64,000 nucleotides of DNA from Roseiarcus sp963805295 (GTDB taxonomy: Bacteria; Pseudomonadota; Alphaproteobacteria; Rhizobiales; Beijerinckiaceae): the NCBI GenBank assembly GCA_963805295.1, contig CAWDTW010000084.1, forward strand, positions 62,001 through 126,000, given 5' to 3'. The position numbers and the translations under genes were made by a program. Position 1 is the first letter of the stretch; every line of letters begins with the position of its first letter. Shown piece after piece: positions 39,771-48,559 of the stretch. The notes below the pieces were generated by a model. The model made no database searches. It worked only from the letters and a program-made list of their open reading frames with translations, and had not been told where the DNA came from.

Positions 39771-40106
39771 ATGCCGCACTATCTGTGCAAACTGAAGCCG
39801 CCGCGGCCGACGTTTCTGACGGACATGACGTCCGAGGAAGCGCTGGTGATGCGCCGCCATCGCGAATACTGGATGCCGCGGGTCGAGATCGGCGTCGTGA
39901 TCGCGATGGGGCCGGTCGCCGATCCTTCGGGCGCCTACGGCGTCGCGATCGTCGAGGCGCCGTCGCTGATCGCGCTCGAGGCGATGCAGGCGTCTGACCC
40001 GGCGATCATGGCCAAGCGCGGCTTCGCCTACGAGAACTTCCCGATGCCGACGATCGCGGTGCGGCCCAGCCTGCCGCTCGCCCCGATCAATTCCGTAACT
40101 CCCTGA
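39771..40106 (+). CDS. YciI-like protein
   Basis: A 111-residue protein with the ferredoxin-like YCII-related pattern: MPHYLCKLKPPRPTF, the MRRHREYW helix with its conserved His, GPVADPSGAYGVAIVEA and an SDPAIMAKRGFAYE ending. It sits between sucA and sucB on the same strand (30 and 31 bp gaps), so it is probably co-expressed. Function unknown; an insertion of this type inside the suc operon is not part of the classical arrangement. Confidence 0.75.
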   Translation: MPHYLCKLKPPRPTFLTDMTSEEALVMRRHREYWMPRVEIGVVIAMGPVADPSGAYGVAIVEAPSLIALEAMQASDPAIMAKRGFAYENFPMPTIAVRPSLPLAPINSVTP

Positions 40107-40137
40107 GATGAGAAGGGCGCCTCGCGGCGCGAGAGCC

Positions 40138-41368
40138 ATGGCGATTGAAATCCGTGTCCCGACGCTCGGCGAGTCGATCAGCGAGGCGACCGTCGGAAAG
40201 TGGTTCAAGAAGGCCGGCGAGGCGGTGCGCGCCGACGAGCCCCTGGTCGAGCTCGAAACCGACAAGGTGACGCTCGAGGTCAACGCGCCGGGCGCGGGCG
40301 TGCTCAGCGAGATTGCGGCCGAAACCGGCCAGACGGTGGCGATCGGCGCGCTGCTCGGACAGCTGTCGGGCGGCGCGGCGGCCCCGGCCTCTGCGCCCGC
40401 GCCGGCCGCCGCGCCGAGGGCCGCTCCCGCGCAAGCCGCCGCCGCGATGCCGCCCGCCCCATCGGCCGCCAAGATCGCGGCGGAGAACCGGATCGATCTC
40501 AGCGCCGTCGCGGGCAGCGGCAGGCGCGGCCAAGTGCTGAAGGGCGACGTGCTCGCCGCCGCCGCCGCCCCTGCGCCGGCGCCCGCGCCCGTGGTCGCGC
40601 CCGCGCCGGGTCCCGCGCCTGCGCCCGTCTCCGGTCCCCACGCCGCGCGTCACGACGCCCGACGACGGCGCGCGCGAGGAGCGCGTGCGCATGACGAAGC
40701 TCCGCCAGACGATCGCCCGCCGCCTCAAGGACGCCCAGAACACCGCCGCGATGCTGACGACCTTCAACGAGGTCGACATGACCGAGGTCATGGCGATGCG
40801 CGCCCGCTACAAGGACGCCTTCGAGAAGAAGCACGGCGCCAAGCTCGGCTTCATGGGCTTTTTCGTGAAGGCCTGCGTGCAGGCGCTGAAGGAGATTCCC
40901 GCGGTCAACGCCGAGATCGACGGCGCGGACCTCGTCTACAAGAACTACTACCACCTCGGCATCGCAGTCGGCACCGACAAGGGCCTCATCGTGCCGGTGG
41001 TGCGCGATTGCGACAAGCTCTCGGTCGCCGGGATCGAGAAGTCGATCGCCGACCTCGGCAAGCGGGCGCGGGACGGACAGCTCAAGCTCGAGGAGCTGCA
41101 GGGCGGCACGTTCACCATCACCAACGGCGGCATCTACGGATCGCTGATGTCGACGCCGATCCTCAATGCGCCGCAGTCGGGCATTCTCGGCATGCACAAG
41201 ATCCAGGACCGCCCGGTCGCGGTCGCCGGCAAGATCGAGATCCGCCCGATGATGTATCTGGCGCTGAGCTACGACCATCGCGTCGTCGACGGCAAGGAGG
41301 CGGTGACCTTCCTGGTGCGCGTCAAGGAGGCGCTCGAGGACCCGGCGCGGCTGGTGCTGGACATTTGA
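40138..41368 (+). CDS. sucB: 2-oxoglutarate dehydrogenase E2 (dihydrolipoyl succinyltransferase), one frameshift
   Basis: E2 core of the 2-oxoglutarate dehydrogenase complex, 409 residues after correction. Lipoyl domain 1-76 with the lipoylated K43 in ELETDKVTLEV, an Ala/Pro linker, the peripheral-subunit-binding domain (AAKIAAENRIDLSAVAGSG, about 112-130), a second linker, and the catalytic domain with the acyltransferase motif SYDHRVVDGKEAV near the C-terminus. An extra C at about 40636 (ggtCCCC) in the second linker shifts the frame. Confidence 0.94.
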
Positions 41369-41443
41369 GGGCGAGGCGAGGCTCTTGCAGCCTCCAGGCT
41401 AGGTCGTTATCTTACGATCATCTTACCAGGAGAGAGGGGGGCC

Positions 41444-41724
41444 ATGGCGTTCGGCAGGAAGGCGACCACGGTCGTCTCGACCAAGGGGCAGGTCATCCTG
41501 CCCAAGGCGATCCGCGACAGCAAGGGGTGGGGCCCGGGCAAGGAGCTCGTCGTCCAAGAGACGGAGGAGGGCGTGCTGTTGCGCGCCGCCGATCCTTTTC
41601 CGCGACCAACCCCGAGGAGGTTTTCGGCTGCTTGGACGCGAAGGGGAAGCATGTGAGGATCGAAGACTTCGACAAAGCGATCGCAAATGAAGTCCGCAGG
41701 CGCCATGCTCGCGGTCGATACTAA
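41444..41724 (+). CDS. AbrB/MazE-type antitoxin, one frame break
   Basis: Swapped-hairpin (AbrB/MazE/SpoVT) DNA-binding antitoxin, about 93 residues. The core is TTVVSTKGQVILPKAIRDSKGW, split as VSTKGQVILPKAIR with its conserved pattern (about 10-30). The frame breaks in a T tract near 41595: four Ts are present where five would keep the frame, giving PFSATNPEEVFGCLDAKG then IEDFDKAI and EVRRRHARGRY. This is the one break that looks like a deletion. Its end overlaps the PIN toxin start (41705), as in type II toxin-antitoxin pairs. Confidence 0.8.
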
Positions 41725-41962
41725 CATTGTCCTGCGCTACCTCGTAAAGGACGATGCCGCGCAGTCGGCGCGTGCGCGCGATATCGTCGAGAGCGCTCCG
41801 ATATTCGTTTCACTCACCGTCGTCCTGGAGTGCGAGTGGGTTCTTCGCAGCCTCTATCTGCCGATCTATGTCATGGGCGTCATTTACGTGCGCACCGCGC
41901 TGTGGGGCATCGCGGTCATCGGCCTGTTGATGATGCTGGGCCGTTTGGCTTTCGCTTCCTGA
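41705..41962 (+). pseudogene. Truncated PIN-domain (VapC-like) toxin
   Basis: The ATG at 41705 begins MLAVDTNIVLRYLVKDDAAQS with the first PIN acidic residue (VDTN) and continues to VVLECEWVLRSLY with the second (E). After that the sequence becomes a hydrophobic stretch (YVMGVIYVRTALWGIAVIGLLMM, given here only as a short membrane-like tail) ending at 41962, and the downstream acidic residues of the nuclease are absent. So the toxin is probably inactive, either by deletion/fusion or by rearrangement. Overlap with the antitoxin gene supports the pairing. Confidence 0.65.
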
Positions 41963-42042
41963 GGCCGGGGCAGCCGAGCGCGGGACGCCCTGTTGGAGCG
42001 TTTCGCCGCCGCCCTCGCGCACGAGAAAGTGGAGCCGATCGA

Positions 42043-42333
42043 GTGAATAAACTGCCCTCAATCGTCGATGCGGAGCCAGTCATCCATGGCGTATTGAAAG
42101 TCGAATTCGACGACGGTTATGAGGGCGTCGTCGATCTCAGGCCACTGATCGCCAAGGGGAAAGTGTTCGCCTGGCTCAGTGCGCCAGAGCATTTCGCCGC
42201 CGTCAAGGTCGACGAGTTCGGGCATTCGGTGTCGTGGCTGGACGACCAGGGCTACGCGATCGACCTCAGCGCCGATTCGATCCGCCGCGACGCCGAACGC
42301 CAAGCGGAGATTCATCGGCTCATGGTCAGCTGA
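42043..42333 (+). CDS. DUF2442 domain protein
   Basis: A 96-residue protein from the GTG at 42043. The segments LKVEFDDGYEGVVDLRPLIAKG, FAAVKVDEFGHSVSWLDD and the C-terminal basic helix fit the DUF2442 pattern, a family often found next to DUF4160 in toxin-antitoxin-like pairs. No DUF4160 partner is recognisable here. It belongs to the accessory islet between sucB and lpd. Confidence 0.75.
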   Translation: MNKLPSIVDAEPVIHGVLKVEFDDGYEGVVDLRPLIAKGKVFAWLSAPEHFAAVKVDEFGHSVSWLDDQGYAIDLSADSIRRDAERQAEIHRLMVS

Positions 42334-42357
42334 GCGGGCGGAACCGGGGACGATCGG

Positions 42358-42834
42358 ATGCCGCGACGAGACACGAAACTCGAATCGGAAGGCGCAGAAT
42401 TTCTTGTTCTCGGCCAGCTCCTGATCGAAGGAATTCCTGGGTACAAGGCTTACACAAACATGAAGGGATTTGACCTCGTGGCGATCTCGCCTGACGCCGG
42501 GCGGGCCGCGCGGATTCAGGTCAAGAGCCGGTGGGCGAGCGACGCGCCGCATTTCCTCATCGATAACGTTGACGAGTGTGATTTTGTCGTCCTGGTCCGG
42601 CTGAATCGGGGCGTCGGCAAGTCGTCCTCCAAGCAGCATGACATGTCTCGGAAAGACCCTGAATTCTACGTCCTATCCGCCGATGAAGCCCGCAACCTCC
42701 TGGCCGATCGAAGTTCGGGTTGGAGCAAGATTCATTGGCGCGAAGCGGATTTTGAAATCTATCGGCGGCGCTGGGATCCCATTCGGCGACGACTCGGGAT
42801 GAAATCCGAGCCAAACCACACGGAAGTCCAATAG
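42358..42834 (+). CDS. PD-(D/E)XK-like protein of unknown function
   Basis: A 158-residue soluble protein. The segment GFDLVAISPD followed by RIQVKSRW looks like the D...(E/Q)xK core of restriction-endonuclease-like folds, with a Q in place of the usual E. A preceding EGAEFLVLGQLLIEG helix fits the same fold. The C-terminal half (SADEARNLL, IHWREADFEIYRRRW) is not recognised. Lies 1 bp before lpd and 24 bp after the DUF2442 gene. Similar solitary proteins exist in accessory regions; a defence role is only a possibility. Confidence 0.5.
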   Translation: MPRRDTKLESEGAEFLVLGQLLIEGIPGYKAYTNMKGFDLVAISPDAGRAARIQVKSRWASDAPHFLIDNVDECDFVVLVRLNRGVGKSSSKQHDMSRKDPEFYVLSADEARNLLADRSSGWSKIHWREADFEIYRRRWDPIRRRLGMKSEPNHTEVQ

Positions 42835-42835
42835 C

Positions 42836-44235
42836 ATGTCCTACGACCTCGTCGTCATCGGCGCCGGCCCCGGCGGTTACGTCTGCGCCATCCGCGCGGC
42901 CCAGCTCGGCATGAAGGTGGCCGTCGTCGAGAAGCGCAAGACGCTCGGCGGGACCTGCCTCAACATCGGCTGCATCCCCTCGAAGGCGCTCCTCCATGCC
43001 TCCGAGATGTTCGAGGAGGCGGGGCACGGCGATGGCGCCGCTCGGCGTCGTCGTCGGGCCGCCGAAGCTCGATCTCGGCTCGATGATGAAGCACAAGGAC
43101 GACAACGTCGCCGCCAACGTCAACGGCGTCGCGTTCCTGTTCAAGAAGAACAAGATCGACCGCGTGACCGGCGAAGGCCGGATCGCGGCGCCGGGCAAGG
43201 TCGTCGTCAAGGGCGAGGACGGAAACGAGACGACGTCTGGAGGCGAAGGCGATCGTGATCGCCACCGGCTCCGACGTCGCGCGCTTGGCCGGCGTCGAGA
43301 TCGACGAGAAGACGGTCGTCTCCTCGACCGGCGCGCTCAGCCTCCCGAAGGTTCCGAAGAAGCTGATCGTGGTCGGGGCCGGCGTCATCGGGCTCGAGCT
43401 CGGCTCGGTCTGGCGCCGGCTCGGCGCCGAGGTGACGGTGGTCGAGTTCCTCGACCGCATCCTGCCCGGCATGGACGGCGAAGTCGCCAAGCAGTTCCAG
43501 CGCATGCTGGAGAAACAGGGCTTCGCATTCCATCTCGCCCACAAGGTCGCCAAGGTCGAAAAGGCGGGCGGCGGCGTGAAGGCGACCATCGAGCCGACCG
43601 CCGGGGGCGACGCCAAGACGATCGACGCCGACGTCGTGCTGGTGGCGATCGGACGGCGCCCTTACACCCAGAACCTCGGGCTCGAGGCGCTCGGCGTCGC
43701 GATGGACCGCGGCATGGTCGTGGTCGACAAGCATTTCGCCGCCAAAGTGCCCGGCGTTTATGCGATCGGCGACGTGATCCGCGGGCCGATGCTCGCCCAC
43801 AAGGCGCAAGACGAAGGCGTCGCCCTCGCCGAGATTCTGGCGGGTCAGGCGGGCCACGTGAACTACGACGTCATCCCGGCCGTCGTCTACACCAACCCCG
43901 AGATCGCCGCGGTCGGCAAGACCGAAGACGAACTCAAGGCCGAGGGCGTCGGCTACAAGGTGGGAAGGTTCCCCTTCACCGCCAACGGCCGGGCGCGGGC
44001 GATGCGCCGCACCGAGGGCTACGTCAAGATCCTCGCCGACGCCGCGACCGACCGGGTGCTGGGGGCCCATATCGTCGGCTTCGGCGCCGGCGAGATGATC
44101 CACGAGGCGGTGGTGCTGATGGAATTCGGCGGCTCGGCCGAGGACCTCGCCCGCACCTGCCACGCCCATCCGACGATGTCGGAAGCGGTGAAGGAAGCCG
44201 CGCTCGCGGTCGACAAGCGCGCGATTCACGCGTGA
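42836..44235 (+). CDS. lpd: Dihydrolipoyl dehydrogenase, two frameshifts
   Basis: FAD/NAD disulphide oxidoreductase E3 that reoxidises the lipoyl groups of 2-oxo acid dehydrogenases. MSYDLVVIGAGPGGYVCAI, the redox disulphide C41/C46 in GGTCLNIGCIPSK, the NAD motif GAGVIGLELGSVWRRLG, GDVIRGPMLAHKA and the C-terminal His-Glu dyad in CHAHPTMSE are intact. Extra bases near 43029 (cacGGcg) and 43236 (acgTctg) break the frame. Corrected length 465 residues. It ends the TCA block, separated from sucB by about 1.4 kb of accessory genes. Confidence 0.94.
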
Positions 44236-44371
44236 GCCGCGCTCTGGGGCATTCCTCCAATTGACGGAGCCGAGCTCTGCATGGACGCCGCGCTCTTGTC
44301 GCCGCCTGGGGGCTTTTGAGAAACCGGCATTTTCTTGCCAACCGGGCGGATCCGAGGTTTCCTGTTCGGCT

Positions 44372-45442
44372 TCAATCCGCGCGCTCTCGCGACGCCCAAT
44401 CGGCCGCCCGCGCGCCGGTGAGGGCGCGGAGGCTTGCGGCCCCGCGCTCCTCGGCCGCGCGGGTCAATCCGTCCAAAATCTCGTCGACGACGCCAACGCC
44501 CTCGAGCGCGAGGCTCGTGTAAAGCTGCACGAGGCTTGCGCCGGCTTCGATCTTGGCGAGCGCGGTCGCGGCGTCTTCGACGCCGCCGCAGCCGATCAGC
44601 GGCATCGCGCCGCCGAGCGCGAGATAAGCGCGCGCGAGAAGCCGGGTCGACGGCTCGAACAGGGGACGGCCCGACAAGCCGCCGGCCTCGCCGCGATGGC
44701 GCGAGCTGAGCGAGGCGGGCCGCGCGACCGTCGTGTTGGAGACGATGAGGCCGTCGATGCGGCGCGCGAGCGCGACCGCGACGATGTCGTCGAGCCCGCG
44801 CTCGTCCAGATCGGGCGCAATCTTGACGACGAGCGGCCGGCGCGGCTCGGACTCGTCGCGGGCGGCGAGCGCGCGGGCGACGAGCTCGTCGAGGGCCTCT
44901 TGCCGTTGCAGATCGCGCAGGCCCGGCGTGTTGGGCGAAGAGACGTTGATCGCCAGGTAGTCGGCGACGCCGGCGAAGGTTCTGACGCCGAGCGCGTAAT
45001 CCGCGATCCGGTCGGCGGCGTCCTTGTTCGCGCCGACGTTGACTCCGACGAGGCCCTTCGGCCGACGCGCGAGGCGGAGCCGCGCCTTCTCGTAACCCTC
45101 GTTGTTGAAGCCGAAGCGGTTGATGACGGCGCCGTCCTCGCGCAGGCGGAAGAGCCGGGGTCGCGGGTTGCCGCCTTGCGGCCGCGGCGTCAGCGTTCCG
45201 ACCTCGACGAAGCCGAAGCCGAGCTTCAGCATCGCGCCGGGAACCTCCGCGTTCTTGTCGAAGCCGGCCGCGAGGCCCAGCGGGTTGGGAAAGCTCAGTC
45301 CGAACGCCTCGACGGCGAGCCGCGGATCGCACGGTTTCGCCCGCGCGGGCGGCGCAATCTTCAACCCGTTGATGGCGAGGCGGTGCGCCGCCTCCGGAGG
45401 GAGGAGCTTGATCAGAGGCTCGGCGAAATCGGCGAGCCTCAC
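44372..45442 (-). CDS. pyrD: Dihydroorotate dehydrogenase, quinone-dependent
   Basis: Class 2, membrane-associated FMN enzyme of pyrimidine synthesis that passes electrons to quinone; 356 residues. The start is a GTG at 45442 overlapping the DUF952 stop codon (GTGA). The N-terminal helix pair (ADFAEPLIKLLPPEAAHRLAI) is the quinone-binding extension, followed by NPLGLAAGFDKNAE, NRFGFNN, INVSSPNTPGLR with the catalytic Ser, and GCGGVEDA for FMN phosphate. The longer open frame upstream overlaps DUF952 and is rejected. Confidence 0.93.
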   Translation of the reverse strand: MRLADFAEPLIKLLPPEAAHRLAINGLKIAPPARAKPCDPRLAVEAFGLSFPNPLGLAAGFDKNAEVPGAMLKLGFGFVEVGTLTPRPQGGNPRPRLFRLREDGAVINRFGFNNEGYEKARLRLARRPKGLVGVNVGANKDAADRIADYALGVRTFAGVADYLAINVSSPNTPGLRDLQRQEALDELVARALAARDESEPRRPLVVKIAPDLDERGLDDIVAVALARRIDGLIVSNTTVARPASLSSRHRGEAGGLSGRPLFEPSTRLLARAYLALGGAMPLIGCGGVEDAATALAKIEAGASLVQLYTSLALEGVGVVDEILDGLTRAAEERGAASLRALTGARAADWASRERAD

Positions 45443-45784
45443 GCCTCGAGGTCCCCGAAGGCGTGCCGGCCGTCCGGCCCCAGCGGAAGCGGCCGCGACC
45501 AGACCACGGCGCGCATCGGCAGCGCCCCATAGAGGTGGGGAAACAGCGCGCCGCCCCTCGAGGACTCCCAAATGAGGTCGGCGCCGAGCGCGGCCGCGTC
45601 GACCGCGACCAGGGTCAGATCTTCGCGGCCGGCGAACCATTTCGCGGCCGTCTCCGGCGCCTGGGCGGCGGTCGAAAAATGAATGTAGCCGTCGGCGCGA
45701 TCGACGGCCGAGCCGCTGAAGCCGCCGACGGCCTCCGCCGCGCGCCATTCCTCGGTCGCGAGAAATCTTGAACACGAGGGTCAT
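45439..45784 (-). CDS. DUF952 family protein, one frameshift
   Basis: Starts at the ATG at 45784 with MTLVFKISRDEEWRAAEA once an extra base near 45761 (gacCgagg) is removed. DGYIHFSTAAQAPETAAKWF, LTLVAVDAAALG, LIWESSRGGALFPHLYGALP and the GRHAFGDLEA ending are the DUF952 pattern (an ADP-ribosyltransferase-like fold by family reports, function unproven). Corrected length 114 residues. It sits between dnaA and pyrD, overlapping the latter. Confidence 0.85.
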
Positions 45785-45797
45785 GCGCGAAGGGCGC

Positions 45798-47294
45798 TCA
45801 CTCCTGAAGCATCCGCCTCAGGAGATCCAGTTCATCGCGCAACGTCCCGTCGTTGGCCGACAGGGCCTCGATCTTGCGAACGGCGTGCAGCACGGTCGTG
45901 TGGTCGCGCCCGCCGAACCGCCGCCCGATTTCCGGCAGCGAGCGCATGGTCAGTGTCTTGGCGAGAAACATCGCGACCTGGCGCGGCTTGACGACGACCG
46001 CGGTGCGTCGCGAAGAAAGAATGTCGGCGCGCGACACGCTGTAGTGGCTCGCGACGAGCTTCTGGATGTCCTCGATCTTCACGCGCTTGGGTTCGTGCGC
46101 GCGGATGAGGTCGCGGATGGCGACCTCCGCCGCCTCGACGGTCAGCGGACCTCCGGTCAACGTCGAATGCGCGAGCAATCGATTGACGGCGCCTTCGAGA
46201 TCGCGTCCGTTGGAGCGGATCGAGCGCGCGACGAAGGCGAGCACGGCAGGCGAAAGACCGAAATTCGGCTGCAAAGCGCGCGCCGCCGCGACCCGCGCGT
46301 CCAGGATCTTCAGGCGCAGCGGCTCGTCGAGAGCGCCGATCTCGACGCAAAGGCCCACCCCGAGGCGCGAGCGCACGCGCTCGTCCAGCGCTTCGAGGTC
46401 ATTCGGCGGCCGGTCTGCGGCCACGATGACCTCGCGGCCGGCGTCGAGCAGAGCGTTCAGCGCATGACCGAATTCGGCCTGGATCGACTTGCCTTGCAGG
46501 AACTGGGCGTCGTCGAAGATCAGAAGATCGATCGCGCGCAGGCGCTCCTTGAAGGCGATCGCCGTTTGCGATTGCAGGGCGGCGACGAAGCCGTACATGA
46601 ACCGCTCCGCCGTCAGATAGATCGCGGAGCGGCCTTGGGTCGCCGCAGTATGCGCGACGGCCTGGAGAAGGTGAGTCTTGCCGAGCCCCACGGCCGAATG
46701 GACGTAAAGCGGGCAGAACGACGACGTCCGGCCGCAGCCCTGTTCGGCGACGCGTTGCGCCGCGGAGAACGCCAGTTGATTGGATCGGCCGACCTGAAAG
46801 GTCGCAAAGGTCAGCCGGCGATCGAGGGGCGAACCGACCAGCGCCTGTCCACCCGACGGCGGGGCCAGCCGGGCGGGCGCGCGGCGAGCGGCCGGCGCCG
46901 AGCGTTCCGGCTCGTTCGCCTCCGCCGGCGCCCTGGACGACGCCCCGAGCGCGCACGGCTTCGGCTGCGCAATCGGTTCCGGGCGCGCCGACGAGCGGAC
47001 GGAAACGGCGATTCGCACGAGTGGGCCGACTTCGGCCGTGAGCGCCGCCGTGATGTGCCCGAGGTAATGGGTGTCGATCCAGCTCTTCAGGAAGCGGGTC
47101 GGCACGGAAAGGCGCGCTTGACCCCCGGCGACCGCCTCCAGCTCGATGCGGCCGAACCAGCTGTTGAAGACGTCGTCACCCAATTCCGCGCGAAGCCGGT
47201 CGCCGCAGCGCCGCCAGGATTGCGCGAGCGGGGGGACGCTCGACCCGCCGAGATCGACGGGGTTGGATTTGGGTTCGTCATACATGGTTTCCAT
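45798..47294 (-). CDS. dnaA: Chromosomal replication initiator DnaA
   Basis: Replication initiator ATPase, 498 residues, intact. Domain I about 15-100 (WRRCGDRLRAELGDDVFNSWFGRIEL), a Pro/Ala-rich linker to about 160, the AAA+ core with P-loop HSAVGLGKTHLLQA, Walker B IDLLIFDDAQFLQGK and sensor ADRPPNDLEALDERVRSRL, and domain IV with SRADILSSRRTAVVVKPRQ and the signature GGRDHTTVLHAVRKIE. The HSAVGLGKT variant (S for the first P-loop Gly) occurs in rhizobial DnaA. ATGs at 47294 and 47285 are both possible starts. DUF952 and pyrD follow on the same strand. A 131-bp MITE lies 31 bp upstream. Confidence 0.95.
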   Translation of the reverse strand: METMYDEPKSNPVDLGGSSVPPLAQSWRRCGDRLRAELGDDVFNSWFGRIELEAVAGGQARLSVPTRFLKSWIDTHYLGHITAALTAEVGPLVRIAVSVRSSARPEPIAQPKPCALGASSRAPAEANEPERSAPAARRAPARLAPPSGGQALVGSPLDRRLTFATFQVGRSNQLAFSAAQRVAEQGCGRTSSFCPLYVHSAVGLGKTHLLQAVAHTAATQGRSAIYLTAERFMYGFVAALQSQTAIAFKERLRAIDLLIFDDAQFLQGKSIQAEFGHALNALLDAGREVIVAADRPPNDLEALDERVRSRLGVGLCVEIGALDEPLRLKILDARVAAARALQPNFGLSPAVLAFVARSIRSNGRDLEGAVNRLLAHSTLTGGPLTVEAAEVAIRDLIRAHEPKRVKIEDIQKLVASHYSVSRADILSSRRTAVVVKPRQVAMFLAKTLTMRSLPEIGRRFGGRDHTTVLHAVRKIEALSANDGTLRDELDLLRRMLQE

Positions 47295-47325
47295 GGACGC
47301 GCCTCAGAGAGGTTAGCGGAGAAGC

Positions 47326-47456
47326 CTAGCAGCCTGTCGGACTTAAACTCTAAGTCATTGATTTAATTGCAGTTTGCTTTTTCGTGCCTAACGGAAAACT
47401 GCAATGATATCAATATGTTAGCGATCAGAGGCACCCCGAGTCCGACAGGCTGCTAG
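47326..47456. repeat. 131-bp MITE-like element A, copy 3, upstream of dnaA
   Basis: Bounded by CTAG (47326-47329 and 47453-47456) and, read on the opposite strand, nearly identical to the copy at 6121-6251. It lies in the gap between dnaA (starting 47294) and the rhodanese gene (ending 47491), so it must lie in or next to the dnaA leader or promoter. AT-rich interior with long inverted repeat potential. Confidence 0.85.
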
Positions 47457-47490
47457 CGGCGGAAGAAGAATTCGACGCGTTCGAGACGTT

Positions 47491-47937
47491 TTACGTCTGC
47501 GTCCAGGGAAGTCCCCGCGCCTTCCATCCGCTATCCACGCTCCTGTGGCGCCACGGATCCAGCGGACCTTCGAAACCGTCCGAAATATTGAAACACGGCG
47601 CCCAGCCCGCGCTCGTCATCGCCATTGCGGCATGGCGCGATCGGACGCCCGATCGGCAAATAAACAACAGCGGCGCTCCCCGCTTGACTCCCGCAGTCTC
47701 CAGCATGGTCGTGAGCCGCGCGGCGAAACGCGCATCGACCTGCATTGACGGAAAGCTCTGCCATTCCAGGAAAAGCGCGGCCTTGCCCAGGGACGAGAGA
47801 TCCGGCGCGCCGACATGTGTCCACTCCGCCTGCGTCCGCACGTCGATCAGCACGGAAGTCGCGTCGCCGGCAAGAAGCCCGTAGGCGTCGCCCGCAAGCA
47901 ATTCTCCCGCACAACCGGCAGCGCCTTGATAAGACAT
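47491..47937 (-). CDS. Rhodanese-like domain protein
   Basis: Single rhodanese domain of 148 residues, from the ATG at 47937 with a strong ribosome-binding site (ggaaggagagctc). SVLIDVRTQAEWTHVG and the active-site loop FICRSGVRSRHAA (catalytic Cys) are present, then GFEGPLDPWRHRS-type C-terminal motifs. Likely sulfur transfer in the cytosol; partner unknown. Transcribed toward dnaA, from which it is separated by MITE copy 3. Confidence 0.88.
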   Translation of the reverse strand: MSYQGAAGCAGELLAGDAYGLLAGDATSVLIDVRTQAEWTHVGAPDLSSLGKAALFLEWQSFPSMQVDARFAARLTTMLETAGVKRGAPLLFICRSGVRSRHAAMAMTSAGWAPCFNISDGFEGPLDPWRHRSVDSGWKARGLPWTQT

Positions 47938-48559
47938 GAGCTCTCCTTCCGCAGCCCGCACTACGGATGTCCGTTCGGTTTGAATTCCATGAAGGTAGGC
48001 GGTCTAGCCTGAGATCAGCCTCGAAAGCGCCGCCTGCCGGAGACACTTGCCCCGTAAGTCGAAGCCCCTTCTGCATCGCCCACAGCAGACCAACTTCTTC
48101 TATTATTTTACTCTCACGCTGACTGGCAATACCACGTTCTCACGGCTTATTCTCAATCATTGCTTGGCTTGGGCAAGACTATGGCACGGGCGGGGCGTAG
48201 TGGCAACCACGTTTCGCCCGCTCGAAACGGCCCGTCGCCGGTCGAGCTGACGTCAATTTTATACCAAAATGCCATGTTCTAGGACAAGGGTTTGATTTGA
48301 GATATAAGATTAAGATTGCGTTGCTGCGTGATTACCGAGCGACACGCGGGCCGAAGCGCGCGTGTCGAAGTGCGGCACAACCCGTCGGTAGCGCCGTGGG
48401 GGCCAGCCAACTCGCGCTTGCTTCCTAACTCTTTGGCGATTATGAAATTTTTGTGTTCAACGACCAACACGCGGCCGTCGTCTTTTCGTTGCAGAACAGT
48501 TATGTGGCGTCTCGGCGACGGCGTTGTGACCGTCGCGGGCGCATTGGGACGGGATCAAT
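47938..48559. other. Long non-coding gap upstream of the rhodanese gene
   Basis: About 620 bp with no gene I can support. Parts (around 48240-48330 and 48430-48460) are clearly more AT-rich than the surroundings. A ggcggggcg / cgtttcgcccg fold-back lies near 48190-48220. Being close to dnaA it is a possible place for replication-linked sites, but I see only one DnaA box just beyond its right end. Confidence 0.4.
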
